From: Paraliobacillus zengyii
GTDB lineage: Bacteria > Bacillota > Bacilli > Bacillales > Amphibacillaceae
Assembly: GCF_003268595.1 (NCBI RefSeq)
Contig: NZ_CP029797.1
Span: forward strand, 3,059,501-3,123,500
Direction of reading: 5' to 3'
Length of the DNA: 64,000 bases
Part shown: positions 36,292 through 45,900 of the stretch, piece after piece
Layout: each line of letters begins with the position of its first letter
How positions within the stretch are numbered: position 1 is the stretch's first letter
Notes under the pieces: generated by a model
The model's input: the letters and a program-made list of their open reading frames with translations, nothing else
Database searches by the model: none
Told to the model about the DNA's origin: nothing
Translations under genes and position numbers: made by a program

Positions 36292-36975
36292 TTAATACGC
36301 ATCTTTTGATCCAAATAAAACGAATATTGTTTTGGCTATTAATTTAATATCAATCAACATATTTCTTTCCATAATGTATTTCAGATCTAAATCGACCCAT
36401 TCTTTGAAATCCAGATTACTTCGTCCATTGACCTGCCAGTAACAAGTAAGGCCTGGAACCACTTTTAGTCGTTGCTTCTCATACTCATTATATTTTGCAA
36501 CTTCCTCTGGTAATGGTGGCCTTGGTCCTACTAAACTCATATCTCCTTTTAGTACATTGATTAACTGTGGTAGTTCATCTAAGCTCGTCCTTCGCATAAA
36601 CCTTCCTATTTTCGTAACGCGGGGATCATTTTTCATTTTGAATACTGGCCCTGTTACTTCATTTTCTTGTAAGAGTGTTAATTTTAATTCCTCTGCATTG
36701 GAGACCATTGAACGGAATTTATAAATAGAAAAACTTTTGCTATCTTTACCTAGCCGTGGCTGGCTGAAGAAAACAGATCCGTGTTTATCTTCCAATTTAA
36801 TAAGTACACTAATAATAACCATAAGTGGTGACAAAATAATCAACCCGATAACAGCACAGATAATATCAACCATTCTTTTAGTAACTAAATATATTCTACG
36901 TTCACTAGTAGCTATATCTTGGTAGGCAACATTTCTCATTTCTTGTGCGACAGTATGGTCTTTGGGAACTTGCAA
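36292..36975 (-). CDS. Undecaprenyl-phosphate sugar phosphotransferase (initiating enzyme)
   Basis: A 227-residue monotopic enzyme of the WcaJ/EpsL small type: one N-terminal membrane helix (about 31-53) and the catalytic domain with KFRSM, TSLDELPQLINVLKGDMSLV and GPRPPLPEE. It links sugar-1-phosphate from a nucleotide sugar to undecaprenyl phosphate and so starts each EPS repeat unit. The first codon is TTG, preceded by GGTGAT; a later ATG lacks a ribosome site. Confidence 0.9.
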   Translation of the reverse strand: MQVPKDHTVAQEMRNVAYQDIATSERRIYLVTKRMVDIICAVIGLIILSPLMVIISVLIKLEDKHGSVFFSQPRLGKDSKSFSIYKFRSMVSNAEELKLTLLQENEVTGPVFKMKNDPRVTKIGRFMRRTSLDELPQLINVLKGDMSLVGPRPPLPEEVAKYNEYEKQRLKVVPGLTCYWQVNGRSNLDFKEWVDLDLKYIMERNMLIDIKLIAKTIFVLFGSKDAY

Positions 36976-37024
36976 CTTGTATCACCAACTTTCGGATTAT
37001 CTTTGTCTTTTTTATCAGTTCGAC

Positions 37025-37903
37025 TTAAAGTACTGGTTCAGCTAGCATCTCTTTGAGCATCTGTTCCACTTCTGGTCCTATTTCTTTATTTTGCAAGGCG
37101 AATTCAATTGTTGTCCGAATAAATCCTAATTTTTCACCAACATCGTATCGTTTCCCTTCAAAATCATAGCCATATACGCGTTGAATTTGATTAAGTTTTT
37201 GAATCGCATCTGTTAATTGAATCTCTCCACCTGCTCCAATTTCTTGTCTATCTAGGAATCTGAAAATCTCTGGTGTGAAAATATAACGACCCATAATTGC
37301 TAGATTAGATGGCGCTGTACCAGGTGTTGGCTTTTCTACAAACTTATTAACTTGATAGCGACGACCAATCGAAGTGTCTGGTTCAATGATGCCGTAACGA
37401 TGTGTTTCACTCTCTGGTACTTGTTGTACACCAATAATAGAAGATTGCGTTTGTTCATATTGATCAATTAATTGCTTTAAGCACGGCACATCACTTTGGA
37501 CGATATCATCACCAAGCAAAACAGCAAATGGCTCATCCCCAATGAAATTACGTGCACTCCACACTGCGTGTCCTAAGCCTTTTGGTTGGCTTTGACGTAT
37601 ATAATGTATGTCTGCAAGGTTCGAAGCGTATTCGACTTTCGCTAATAAATCTAACTTACCTTTCTCTGCAAGGTTTCTTTCCAACTCAGGTGCATTATCG
37701 AAATGATCTTCAATCGCACGCTTCCCTTTACCTGTTACGATGATGATATCTTCAATACCTGATGCGACTGCTTCTTCAACGATGTATTGAATCGTTGGTT
37801 TATCTACAATTGGTAGCATCTCTTTTGGCATTGCCTTTGTCGCTGGTAAAAAACGCGTTCCTAATCCCGCTGCTGGTATGATTGCTTTTCTGACTTTTTT
37901 CAT
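37025..37903 (-). CDS. galU: UTP-glucose-1-phosphate uridylyltransferase
   Basis: A 292-residue enzyme of the GalU/GtaB family with [20 protein letters not shown] at 11-30, the LGDDIV metal site and FVEKPTPG. It makes UDP-glucose for the EPS. It is the first gene after the long leader region that holds the EAR-like RNA. AAGGGGGAAAAGGAAAAG lies before the ATG. Confidence 0.95.
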   Translation of the reverse strand: MKKVRKAIIPAAGLGTRFLPATKAMPKEMLPIVDKPTIQYIVEEAVASGIEDIIIVTGKGKRAIEDHFDNAPELERNLAEKGKLDLLAKVEYASNLADIHYIRQSQPKGLGHAVWSARNFIGDEPFAVLLGDDIVQSDVPCLKQLIDQYEQTQSSIIGVQQVPESETHRYGIIEPDTSIGRRYQVNKFVEKPTPGTAPSNLAIMGRYIFTPEIFRFLDRQEIGAGGEIQLTDAIQKLNQIQRVYGYDFEGKRYDVGEKLGFIRTTIEFALQNKEIGPEVEQMLKEMLAEPVL

Positions 37904-38024
37904 CTTTTCCTTTTCCCCCTTGAAATAAATGAGTGCATTAAATAGCTAATGGAACAATACTTTTCTATTAAAATACTGTTTCACTAACTATTTAATAACC
38001 ATAGTTAGTAATTTAATATGTATA

Positions 38025-38150
38025 ATGGGCATTTAACCCGACCTCATCACCACACTACTGCTGACATGCGCTAAGGTTCTGGACTTTTATCCAACCCACA
38101 GTGTGACCGAGTGCTTCCATTGATAAAGGTAAGGAAACATCACCTATAAA
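38025..38150 (-). ncRNA. EAR-like structured RNA (eps-associated antitermination element), candidate
   Basis: A GC-richer island in an otherwise AT-rich 755-base gap between the tyrosine kinase gene and galU, on the coding strand of the operon. Minus-strand pairings I can see: TCACACT with AGTGTGG (seven pairs) enclosing a nested hairpin GGTT-GGA/TCC-AG-AACC, an upstream TTTCC/GGAAG stem and a downstream GGG/CCC hairpin. Bacillus species carry the EAR RNA in this position, between epsB and epsC, where it makes polymerase resist downstream terminators. Identity with EAR rests on position and structure; I could not run a covariance search. The rest of 37904-38658 is AT-rich apart from the repeat at 38465. 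Confidence 0.55.
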
Positions 38151-38464
38151 AAACTTAATATTCAGAAATCTTATCTTGCTATGATTTTTTTGCTGCTATT
38201 TGTAAGTTCTTGTTTATACTATTTCTAATTACATTCGTTCTTTATTACTTTTAATCACTTGTTATTAATCCCTATGACTTATTTATAGCAAACAATAAGT
38301 TATATGCCATATATCCAAAGATATAGAACGCCAAATTTACCTAAAAAACATTAAATAATTATCTATTTTAATAAGGCAATTTTCACGAAGATTGTTCGTT
38401 TGCAATATTTGGACTTAAGAAACTCCATCGTAAGAAGTATTGAGTTCTTACCCGCTCCTCAAAT

Positions 38465-38532
38465 GAAATTGACTCCCTTTCCGTGGGCACGGCTTCAGCT
38501 CGCGCTATTCCCACAGGAGTCTCGTCAATTTC
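38465..38532. repeat. Dispersed Bacillaceae palindromic repeat
   Basis: Perfect outer arms GAAATTGAC/GTCAATTTC (38465-38473, 38524-38532) enclose inner arms of the type GACTCC...GTGGG/CCCACAGGAGTC and a GC-rich loop (CACGGCTTCAGCTCGCGC). This resembles a short interspersed element I know from several Bacillaceae genomes. The 64-codon frame across it is not a believable gene. Confidence 0.6.
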
Positions 38533-38658
38533 ACTTGATACGCTAGTTTTTGTATATAAATACATGTAATGGATCATAGTGTTTACGTCTTAATATAATA
38601 AAACGTTATGTCGCAGTAAAAATTATATTTCTAAAGGAATTCGCTTCGCTCTGTTGAT

Positions 38659-39345
38659 TTACTTCATATACTGGTAGTGATTTGATTTTTTCTTTTCCTG
38701 ATCATTTAAGACGATGCCTAAGATTTTGGTGTGAGTCATTTCAAATAGTTCGACCGTTTTCTGTACGCCTCCAGATTCTGTATGCTTACTCCGAAATACT
38801 AACAATGCACCATCACATATAGTAGCTAGTACTTGTGAATCGGCAACTGCAAGCGCTGGTGGTGTATCAAAAATAATTAAGTCATACGTTTCTCTTGCCT
38901 CGATTAAAAAATCTTTCATTGCCTTTGAACCTAATAATTCAGATGGATTAGGTGGAATCGGACCACATGTTACTAAATCCAAATTTGGTACTCCACTTTC
39001 TAAAACCGTTTCTTTCAGACCCATGTGACCGGCTAGGATATTACTAAGACCTGTTTGATTATTTTTTCGAAAACGTAAATGTAAAGCAGGCTTTCGCATA
39101 TCTGCATCAACAATTAAGACCTTTTTATCTTGTTGGGCGAAAACAACAGCTAAGTTAGCACTTGTCATTGTCTTCCCTTCACCTGGACCTGGGGAAGTAA
39201 CAATCATCGCGTTTATATTACTATCTACTGCCATGAATTCAAGATTTGTCCGAACTGTTCGGTATTGCTCAGTAATGACTGACATCGGGTTACTTCGTGC
39301 TAAAAGACTTGTATACTGTTGGCTAGACTGTTTTTTTCTTGGCAT
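38659..39345 (-). CDS. CpsD/CapB-type tyrosine kinase (BY-kinase)
   Basis: A 228-residue BY-kinase with Walker A GPGEGKT (53-59), Walker A' VLIVDADMR (76-84) and IIFDTPPA as Walker B. The C-terminal tyrosine cluster is short (two Tyr in HYQYMK). With the membrane partner at 39323-40069, which it overlaps by 23 bases, it forms the EpsAB/CapAB pair that controls polymer length and export. It lies upstream of the EAR-like RNA, as epsB does in B. subtilis. Confidence 0.92.
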   Translation of the reverse strand: MPRKKQSSQQYTSLLARSNPMSVITEQYRTVRTNLEFMAVDSNINAMIVTSPGPGEGKTMTSANLAVVFAQQDKKVLIVDADMRKPALHLRFRKNNQTGLSNILAGHMGLKETVLESGVPNLDLVTCGPIPPNPSELLGSKAMKDFLIEARETYDLIIFDTPPALAVADSQVLATICDGALLVFRSKHTESGGVQKTVELFEMTHTKILGIVLNDQEKKKSNHYQYMK

Positions 39346-40069
39346 TTAGTAAGACGCCCCTTCCCCTTTTACGTTGCGCTTTCGTGAATTCTTCTTTTAA
39401 AATAACGCCTTTATGATCAACATGGGATATAACCCCAATGACTGGGATGTCGACTAGTCGCTCAATATCCGCCTCTGATTTAATCGTATTATCAAAGTAA
39501 CCGAATAATAGAACTAATCCTGCACCTACCATCATTCCAAGAACAACTGCAATTGCGATATTAAGCACCGGATTCGGGCTGATCTGTTGAGCACCCTTCG
39601 CTTCTGCTATAATATTTACGTTGTTTACATACATTAACTTTGGTATCTCTTCTTTAAAAACTTCTACAACTGTATTTGCAAGTCTTACTACCTGTTCTGG
39701 ATCGTTATCTGTCGCACCTACTGTTACAACCTGTGAACCAGACTCACTTGACACAGTGATGTTCTGCGCAGAAACGCCACGTCCGAACTCTTCTGATACA
39801 ATGTCTAAAATTCTAGGACTCCTAATAATGACGTTGTATGTACTAATTAAATCGATATTTGTACTAATTTGACTAGCATCATACGTTGGTTGCTCCTGCT
39901 CTTTTGTTGTCTGAACAAGGAATTGGGAACTAGATTGATAGGATGGTGTGACCCAATAGTAACTAAATAATCCACTTACAGTCCCAGCTCCAATAGCTAG
40001 TAATAAGATCCACACGAAGCGTTTCTTTATGACCTCAAACATTTCCTTTAGTGCATTTGCCTGTTGCAT
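39323..40069 (-). CDS. Polysaccharide chain-length/kinase activator protein (Wzz/CapA, YveK family)
   Basis: A 248-residue membrane protein with helices at about 18-38 and 172-192 around an extracytoplasmic domain, and the family's proline-rich SPNPVLN before the second helix. The short cytoplasmic tail activates the BY-kinase encoded downstream. It is the first gene of the EPS operon; AGGAGGGATAAG-like ribosome site (GGAGGG) lies before the ATG. The 214 bases upstream must hold the operon promoter, but I see no strong sigma-A match there. Confidence 0.9.
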   Translation of the reverse strand: MQQANALKEMFEVIKKRFVWILLLAIGAGTVSGLFSYYWVTPSYQSSSQFLVQTTKEQEQPTYDASQISTNIDLISTYNVIIRSPRILDIVSEEFGRGVSAQNITVSSESGSQVVTVGATDNDPEQVVRLANTVVEVFKEEIPKLMYVNNVNIIAEAKGAQQISPNPVLNIAIAVVLGMMVGAGLVLLFGYFDNTIKSEADIERLVDIPVIGVISHVDHKGVILKEEFTKAQRKRGRGVLLNAKKKTV

Positions 40070-40255
40070 CTTATCCCTCCATTTCGTTTCTATTAGTTAA
40101 TTCATCTATTTCAGCTTTAAGAAACACTAACTTGTTATTAGTTATACTATGAACCTTTACCTACCTGCATATATCAAAAGTTATAGTGCGGATTAAATCG
40201 ACTTATAAACACGTCATATAAAAAGTTTCTATTGATTACTTTTCGGCTAGAATGC

Positions 40256-40285
40256 AAAAAAAATAGCCCCAAAAGGAACTATTTT
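40256..40285 (-). terminator. Intrinsic terminator of the large regulator gene
   Basis: Minus-strand hairpin AAATAGTTCC/GGGGCTATTT with G-U pairs and a TTTT loop, followed by a long T run. It overlaps the stop codon at 40284-40286 and separates the regulator from the EPS operon. Confidence 0.75.
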
Positions 40286-43200
40286 AGCCTTGCTTAATTA
40301 GTTTTAATTCATTTGCTTTAAAGACAGCTTTCGTTCGTCGTGTGACATCTAATTTCGAGAAAATATTGTGATTATGGACTTTCACTGTACCGATTTTTAA
40401 ACCTAACGTACGTGCTATCTCTTGATTGGACAGTCCTGCTGCCATTAAGTTTATAATTTCTAATTCCCGTTCGGTAAGCTCTTCAAAGAGCATCATATCT
40501 GGGTTATCATCTTCCGTCTCATTTTCGACCTTAGGCTTTTCGCTAATTTGAAAGGTTTCCAATAGCCGATTAACAAACATCGCTTGGGTGCCAAGGTATT
40601 TTACAATCTTGGCTTGTTCTTCAGCGAATAAATGCGCAATCCAACGATTTTCTAAATATAAGATTCCTTTAAACTCACCTTGAAGCGATAATGGTAAACA
40701 CAATACCGATTTGGGCAGTTGTTGTTTTAAATAGGCGTCACTTTGATACGCTTTCTGATATGCTTGGTCATCCGTCCGTACCTGATTCTTCGTTCGGGCC
40801 ACATACCGTATAATTTGCTGTGGAATTTCCACTGATTGCTCAAGTGTTTCATTCACAAGTATGAAATCTGCTGACCCTTTTACTATAGCCGTTACGGTAA
40901 TCTCATCCCCCTTTGTGATGAGCAGGATAGCCTTTTCCGCAAGCGATTCTCGCTTAATAGAGAGCATTAATTTTTTTAAAGAAAGCGCAAAGTCCATCTC
41001 TTCAGCCATGGCTTCTGATGCTTTCATAATAGTAGCTAGACTATTGACTGGATAAGCATCCAACTCATCTTGGATCTGTAAAGGTTCATTTCGATAAGCT
41101 TCAGACATCACCACGTTGTCTTTTTCGATAGGAAAGTACGCTGGATAAGTCTGACGGATCGCTTTTGCTTTAGCCTTTAATCCCCAGTTGTTATATTCCT
41201 CCACAGCTACTTCTAGGGAAAGCTTAGCCATTCGCGTTTTCCCTCTAATATGATAGAACTTACCTGCTAGTTCATTCGTAATTGCTATATTACGACCAAA
41301 TCCACTTTTCTCTACTGCAGTAATTGCCTGATCATATAAGATCTCTGCTTTATCAGGATAGTCAAGTACTCTCGCATATTCCGCTCGAATTAACCATTCC
41401 TTATGTGCATAGTTCTCCTGATTATGTTCTCGCCATTTTGCTAGTTGTTCTAAGTCAGAACGCAACATTCTCGTCCATTTCATTTGTTTCTCTCCGATTT
41501 CATCTTTCCAACATTCCAACATGGCTAACGCTTTATAGAAATGGTGCTCACCTAAGTGTGGTAGATGGTTAGCATATGCAATATAAGCTTCTGCTTTTAC
41601 CGCATAGGCCACAGCTTCTTGATAGGCGCCATTTAGATAGCAAATTTGGGTTTTATACGTATAAAACTGAAACAAGGTAATATTTTTCGTATCTTGTTGC
41701 TCAATTTCCGCAAGAAACATTTCTTCATTAAAAGATGCATCATTCATTGATAAAGGTTGTGCTGTCATACTTTGCAAACATTTGGTAAACTGTACATAAA
41801 CTTGTGCATTTTTTAACACGAAGTTTTCTCTAATTTGCTCCAACGTCTCCACATAACCTTGATTAACACGACCAATCGTAGCCAATGTTTCATGGACATA
41901 AATTCTATTAATATGGGCACCAATCGCCATACTTGTATAGATATAGTCACCAACACGCATGCCTAATGTGATAGCTTTCTTTAAGTAAGCAGTGCCTTCT
42001 CCTTGTATACCATTTTTATCCCATTGACAAATAATACCACCAAACATCATATATGTTTTACATTGAACCGATGCAAGATTTGTATCATCCGCAAGATCAA
42101 CTGCTATTTTGCCAATCTGATAACTGGAATCAAACTCCTCTAATTCGGTACAAAGTAAAATACCATAACCTGCAAACACAGCAGGACTAACGTTTGTTTT
42201 CCCATGTTGTAAAATCAATTGCACGAAATTACATATAATCAGTGTGAAAACGCCTTTGTTTGAAAAGAAGCTCGGTATAAACAATTGAAACAAGACGGCC
42301 ATTATGGCATCAATCTCTTTATCTTCCGTATCAGGAATATCCTTCAATTTCGTTAAATCTTTAGGCAAAACCGCCTTCGTGCTCCTAATTGCTTGTTTTT
42401 GAAGTTGATCAGTTGGGTTTGTTGGAATATTTATATTCATCTCATCCAAACAATACAGACCAGCATTGATAGCTTCTTCATACTTTCCTTGATTAACATA
42501 TTGGATAATAATTTTACAATAAACCAAAGATCTTTCAGACGACGAACGTGCTTTTTGCAACAAGTCGGTATAAATATTATCTGCTAATCTATAATCACCA
42601 CATTTATAAGCTGCACCTGAAAGCTCCAAATAGAGTTGAAAAGAAAACGTGAAATCTGTTTGCCATTTAGATGCTTCCATCATATCAGCTGCCGATTGAA
42701 AATAGTGCAAAGCTGTATCATAGGCAGTCGATTCTTTTGCTTTATAACCAGCCCGGTAGTTTAATTGAATGAGTTTATCTTTCTCCGTTATTTCTTTGAT
42801 TAAAGTATTTCCTTTATTATAATGATCGACTGTTTTATAAATAAGCTCTTCTTTTGGATCAATACTAATTAAGAATCTACCAAGTCCTAGATGGATACGT
42901 TGTTTATCCGTTTCCGTATTTAAACTATATGCGATTTGTTGAATGCGGTCATGAAAGAAATGATAGCGTTTATTACCATTCTCTAGATCAGGCGGTAAGA
43001 TAAGTCCTTCCTGTTCAGCGATCTCTAATGCTTCTCCTATTTCTTCAGAGGAGAGCATCGAGAACAACGCTAGATCTTTCTTATAAAAGGAATTCCCAAA
43101 ACAAGCCGTAATTCGCAGTGTATCCTTCACATTCACAGGTAGTTGACTAATCTTACTAATCATATGGGAAAGAATATGTTCTTGATCTTTAATCGTATGA

Positions 43201-44906
43201 ATCGCGATTTCATTCCATCCCCACTTTTGAGATGCGTACTCAAAGGTGATCCACTTGTTACGATAAATTAATTGAAGTAGTTGTTCCGTGTAAAAAGGAT
43301 TCCCAGCCGTTTTTTGAAAGACTAACCGTGCTAAACCTCTTGTATCAACTAGCTCACTATCAAACGCATCTGCCACGAACTGTTCTGTATCTGTAATCGA
43401 TAAGTCAGGTAGTTGTAATGATGTTGTTCGAACGCCATACTGATCCATGTCTTTAAAAGACGCCTCTATGAAGGTAGCTTGTTCTTCCACACTTCCTCTA
43501 AACGATCCAATCACAATAAATCGATGACAGTTTGGATCGGTTAATAAAGAATGAATTAATCGGATCGAGGCTTGATCTGCCCAATGAATATCATCTAGAA
43601 ACAATACCAATGGATAATCGATACTCGTAAACACCTGAACAAATTGACGAAAGACGCTAATAAACCGATGTTCTGTCTCCTTTTCAGACAATAGTTCCAT
43701 TCTTTCTTGCTCGCCAATAATTGCCGTTAATTCAGGAATCACACTTGTAATAACATAACCATTCGTCCCAACTGCAGTAAGAATTTTGTCTTTCCAGTCT
43801 GCAACCTGTTGATTTGTTTGCGTTAAAATTTCAGAAACAATTTCTCGAAAAGCTTCCACTAACGACTGATAAGGGACATTGTTTTGCATTTGATCAAACT
43901 TGCCTGAGATAAAATAGGCTCTATTTTGAATCATATGTCTGAATTGATCATTAACTAATCTTGTTTTACCAATGCCGCTCGCACCATTTAACAACACCAA
44001 CTCTGTTGAGCCAAAGGCAGACTTTTGGAAGAGATCATATAATACTTTTAGTTCGTCCTCTCTACCATAAAAATGATTCGGAAGTTTAAAATGACCATCG
44101 ATCCGTTTTAACGATAAACGAAACGGTTCAATTGTTCCATGTTCTTTTAACGCATTCCAACAAATAGCAAGATCTTTTAACAAATGACTACCAGACTGAT
44201 AACGATTTACTGGATTCTTTGCTAACAAAGTCATCATAATATCGTTAATCATTTTCGGAATCGTGCGGTTCATTCTTGTTAAGGAAACAGGTTCAACCGC
44301 AATGTGGCTATGCTTCCAGTTAACGTTTTTATTTCCTGGGAAAGGATGGCTCCCATTGGTAAATAATACGTACAATAACATGCCTAGTTTATATAAATCC
44401 GAACGATGATCATAAGTCTGTTCTTGTTTAAGTAACGCCTCAGGTGATTGATATTTATTCTTAAATGGCTCTATTGCATATGGTAATGGTATTATTTTAA
44501 TTTGGTTAGTCGAATCTAGGATAAGTTGATCTGGCGTAATCGTGAGGTTTATTTTCCCTTGTTCGTGGTAGTGGTGTATGGTTTCAACTAGATGAAGTGC
44601 TATCTCAAGTTTATCTAAGATCGTTAGGGTTTTATTTTTCAATGCCGTTCGTAAAGGTTGACCGTCAGTATCCTCAAACAGTATGCCTTGTTCGCACACG
44701 TTAATTGGAACTAGCATGTTCGGTAAGCTGACTTTTTTCAATATGTAGAACTCTCTTTCTAATTCCGTTTGCGAAGAAGTGGAGCAATTTATCTGTTTGC
44801 GTAACAGTAGCGATTTATCCGAGCTATCTGGGATTCCTCTTAAAAATTGAAATTCTCCAACACGCCACATCGGTTCGATCTCGTGAAATTCCAATTCTGT
44901 CAACAT
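40284..44906 (-). CDS. Large regulator: kinase-like + AAA ATPase + TPR-like + GAF + LuxR HTH
   Basis: About 1540 residues. Residues 1-255 look like a protein kinase, but the catalytic HRD loop reads INLTITPDQLIL and the DFG site reads IIPLPYA, so it is probably a pseudokinase. An AAA/STAND ATPase follows (Walker A GASGIGKT at about 310, Walker B LVLFLDDIHWAD). A long helical repeat region (about 680-1250), a GAF-like domain (about 1295-1450) and a C-terminal LuxR helix-turn-helix (LTERELEIINLMAAGLSNQE) complete it. It is a one-protein sensor-regulator located just upstream of the EPS operon; EPS control is inference. I prefer the ATG at 44906, seven bases after GGAGG; an ATG at 44912 is one base from it. 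Confidence 0.85.
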   Translation of the reverse strand: MLTELEFHEIEPMWRVGEFQFLRGIPDSSDKSLLLRKQINCSTSSQTELEREFYILKKVSLPNMLVPINVCEQGILFEDTDGQPLRTALKNKTLTILDKLEIALHLVETIHHYHEQGKINLTITPDQLILDSTNQIKIIPLPYAIEPFKNKYQSPEALLKQEQTYDHRSDLYKLGMLLYVLFTNGSHPFPGNKNVNWKHSHIAVEPVSLTRMNRTIPKMINDIMMTLLAKNPVNRYQSGSHLLKDLAICWNALKEHGTIEPFRLSLKRIDGHFKLPNHFYGREDELKVLYDLFQKSAFGSTELVLLNGASGIGKTRLVNDQFRHMIQNRAYFISGKFDQMQNNVPYQSLVEAFREIVSEILTQTNQQVADWKDKILTAVGTNGYVITSVIPELTAIIGEQERMELLSEKETEHRFISVFRQFVQVFTSIDYPLVLFLDDIHWADQASIRLIHSLLTDPNCHRFIVIGSFRGSVEEQATFIEASFKDMDQYGVRTTSLQLPDLSITDTEQFVADAFDSELVDTRGLARLVFQKTAGNPFYTEQLLQLIYRNKWITFEYASQKWGWNEIAIHTIKDQEHILSHMISKISQLPVNVKDTLRITACFGNSFYKKDLALFSMLSSEEIGEALEIAEQEGLILPPDLENGNKRYHFFHDRIQQIAYSLNTETDKQRIHLGLGRFLISIDPKEELIYKTVDHYNKGNTLIKEITEKDKLIQLNYRAGYKAKESTAYDTALHYFQSAADMMEASKWQTDFTFSFQLYLELSGAAYKCGDYRLADNIYTDLLQKARSSSERSLVYCKIIIQYVNQGKYEEAINAGLYCLDEMNINIPTNPTDQLQKQAIRSTKAVLPKDLTKLKDIPDTEDKEIDAIMAVLFQLFIPSFFSNKGVFTLIICNFVQLILQHGKTNVSPAVFAGYGILLCTELEEFDSSYQIGKIAVDLADDTNLASVQCKTYMMFGGIICQWDKNGIQGEGTAYLKKAITLGMRVGDYIYTSMAIGAHINRIYVHETLATIGRVNQGYVETLEQIRENFVLKNAQVYVQFTKCLQSMTAQPLSMNDASFNEEMFLAEIEQQDTKNITLFQFYTYKTQICYLNGAYQEAVAYAVKAEAYIAYANHLPHLGEHHFYKALAMLECWKDEIGEKQMKWTRMLRSDLEQLAKWREHNQENYAHKEWLIRAEYARVLDYPDKAEILYDQAITAVEKSGFGRNIAITNELAGKFYHIRGKTRMAKLSLEVAVEEYNNWGLKAKAKAIRQTYPAYFPIEKDNVVMSEAYRNEPLQIQDELDAYPVNSLATIMKASEAMAEEMDFALSLKKLMLSIKRESLAEKAILLITKGDEITVTAIVKGSADFILVNETLEQSVEIPQQIIRYVARTKNQVRTDDQAYQKAYQSDAYLKQQLPKSVLCLPLSLQGEFKGILYLENRWIAHLFAEEQAKIVKYLGTQAMFVNRLLETFQISEKPKVENETEDDNPDMMLFEELTERELEIINLMAAGLSNQEIARTLGLKIGTVKVHNHNIFSKLDVTRRTKAVFKANELKLIKQG

Positions 44907-45146
44907 AAACATGCCTCCTTTTCCTTATTAGGTAATTAGTTGTTTGTACATATAGTACCAAAGTTATAGTCAAATGCAAGGTTACTTTTTTGCTAAAAAA
45001 AGTAACTAAAACCTTATCAATAAAGGGATTTTTGACGTATTTTCACTTAACTTGTCGAATGACGTTATAAGATAAGGCAATACCGACTAAATGAATAGGT
45101 ATAATTTAGCGAAATAAACAAAAAAGTTTTTTATATTTATTTTGGG

Positions 45147-45178
45147 TTGTGATCAAATTTGTAGTGTTTGTGATCAAA
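45147..45178. promoter_or_regulatory. Twin TTGTGATCAAA boxes, probable operator
   Basis: Two identical 11-base sequences start at 45147 and 45168, 21 bases apart, i.e. two helical turns. Each contains the palindrome TGATCA. The same-face spacing and the position between two divergent regulators suggest a cooperative binding site. Confidence 0.5.
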
Positions 45179-45352
45179 CATCCTTTTTAAATTTAGCCGA
45201 AACTTATCAAATACTCCCACTAAACTCGCATTTTATGAAACCTTTCTCTCCTTTCACCTCCTTAAACTTGCATTTCTAGCTATCTATTGCTAATTATCTT
45301 ATCTGCAGTCAAGGCACCTTTAAACTAAACTAAATGTACCGCGGAATACGAA

Positions 45353-45366
45353 TAAAGGCGCCTTTA
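45353..45366. promoter_or_regulatory. Perfect palindrome TAAAGGCGCCTTTA before the sigma factor gene
   Basis: A 14-base perfect palindrome ending 15 bases before the sigma factor ATG. A near copy, AAGGCACCTTT, lies about 40 bases upstream. It could be an autoregulatory operator or an RNA hairpin in the leader. Confidence 0.4.
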
Positions 45367-45381
45367 TAGATAGAGGATATA

Positions 45382-45900
45382 ATGGCTGACGAAACGCTAG
45401 AATTTGAAAATGTGTTAACCGATCATGAAAATATTATTTATTATTTAATTAAGAAATACGGCATTCGCGATCCAGATCAAGAATTCTATCAAGAAGGACT
45501 CATTGCGCTTTGGAAGGCAATGGACAACTATAATGAAACACGTGGTAAATTCTCTAGTTATGCTTATTTTTTAATTGATAAGACATTTCTAACAATGATA
45601 CGGACACGGAATCGGCATACTGAAAAACAAGAAGCATATATTGCTACAGTCTCTAGGGAAAGAGACAACTTAATCACAGAATTAGAAGAAGAACCTGTGA
45701 TTGATCCTTATCTGTTAGATCAGATCAAACAAAATTTAACAGAGAAGCAAATGACCTGGTTTACCCTAGCCGTGTTATACGAAAAATCGTACAAGGAAAT
45801 TGCTAAACAAGAAAAGGTAACCGAGAACGCGGTGAAAAATTGGGCCAGACTCGCCAAACCTAAAATCCAGCTTATCATACTAACAGAAAAGGCAATGTAA
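45382..45900 (+). CDS. Small sigma-70 family factor
   Basis: A 172-residue protein with a region 2 (about 25-75, with DQEFYQEGLIALWKAMDNY and GKFSSYAYFLI) and a region 4 helix-turn-helix (about 115-165, with SYKEIAKQEKVTENAVKNWA). Regions 1 and 3 are missing, as in ECF and other alternative sigma factors. No anti-sigma gene lies beside it. It is divergent from the large regulator at 40284-44906 and GAGGA lies five bases before the ATG. Its regulon is unknown; the EPS operon is a possible target by proximity. Confidence 0.82.
   Translation: MADETLEFENVLTDHENIIYYLIKKYGIRDPDQEFYQEGLIALWKAMDNYNETRGKFSSYAYFLIDKTFLTMIRTRNRHTEKQEAYIATVSRERDNLITELEEEPVIDPYLLDQIKQNLTEKQMTWFTLAVLYEKSYKEIAKQEKVTENAVKNWARLAKPKIQLIILTEKAM

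Larger units (their letters stand above)
44907..45381. other. Divergent control region between the large regulator and the sigma factor gene
   Basis: 475 bases without a gene. It holds two identical TTGTGATCAAA boxes (45147 and 45168), a perfect 14-base palindrome (45353-45366) with a related AAGGCACCTTT upstream (about 45311), and AT-rich sequence. No other gene or RNA is evident. Confidence 0.5.

Noticed and set aside
38383..38577. 64-codon frame on the minus strand in the gap before galU
   Set aside because: It runs through the dispersed palindrome at 38465-38532 and has no believable ribosome site; such frames arise from the repeat itself.
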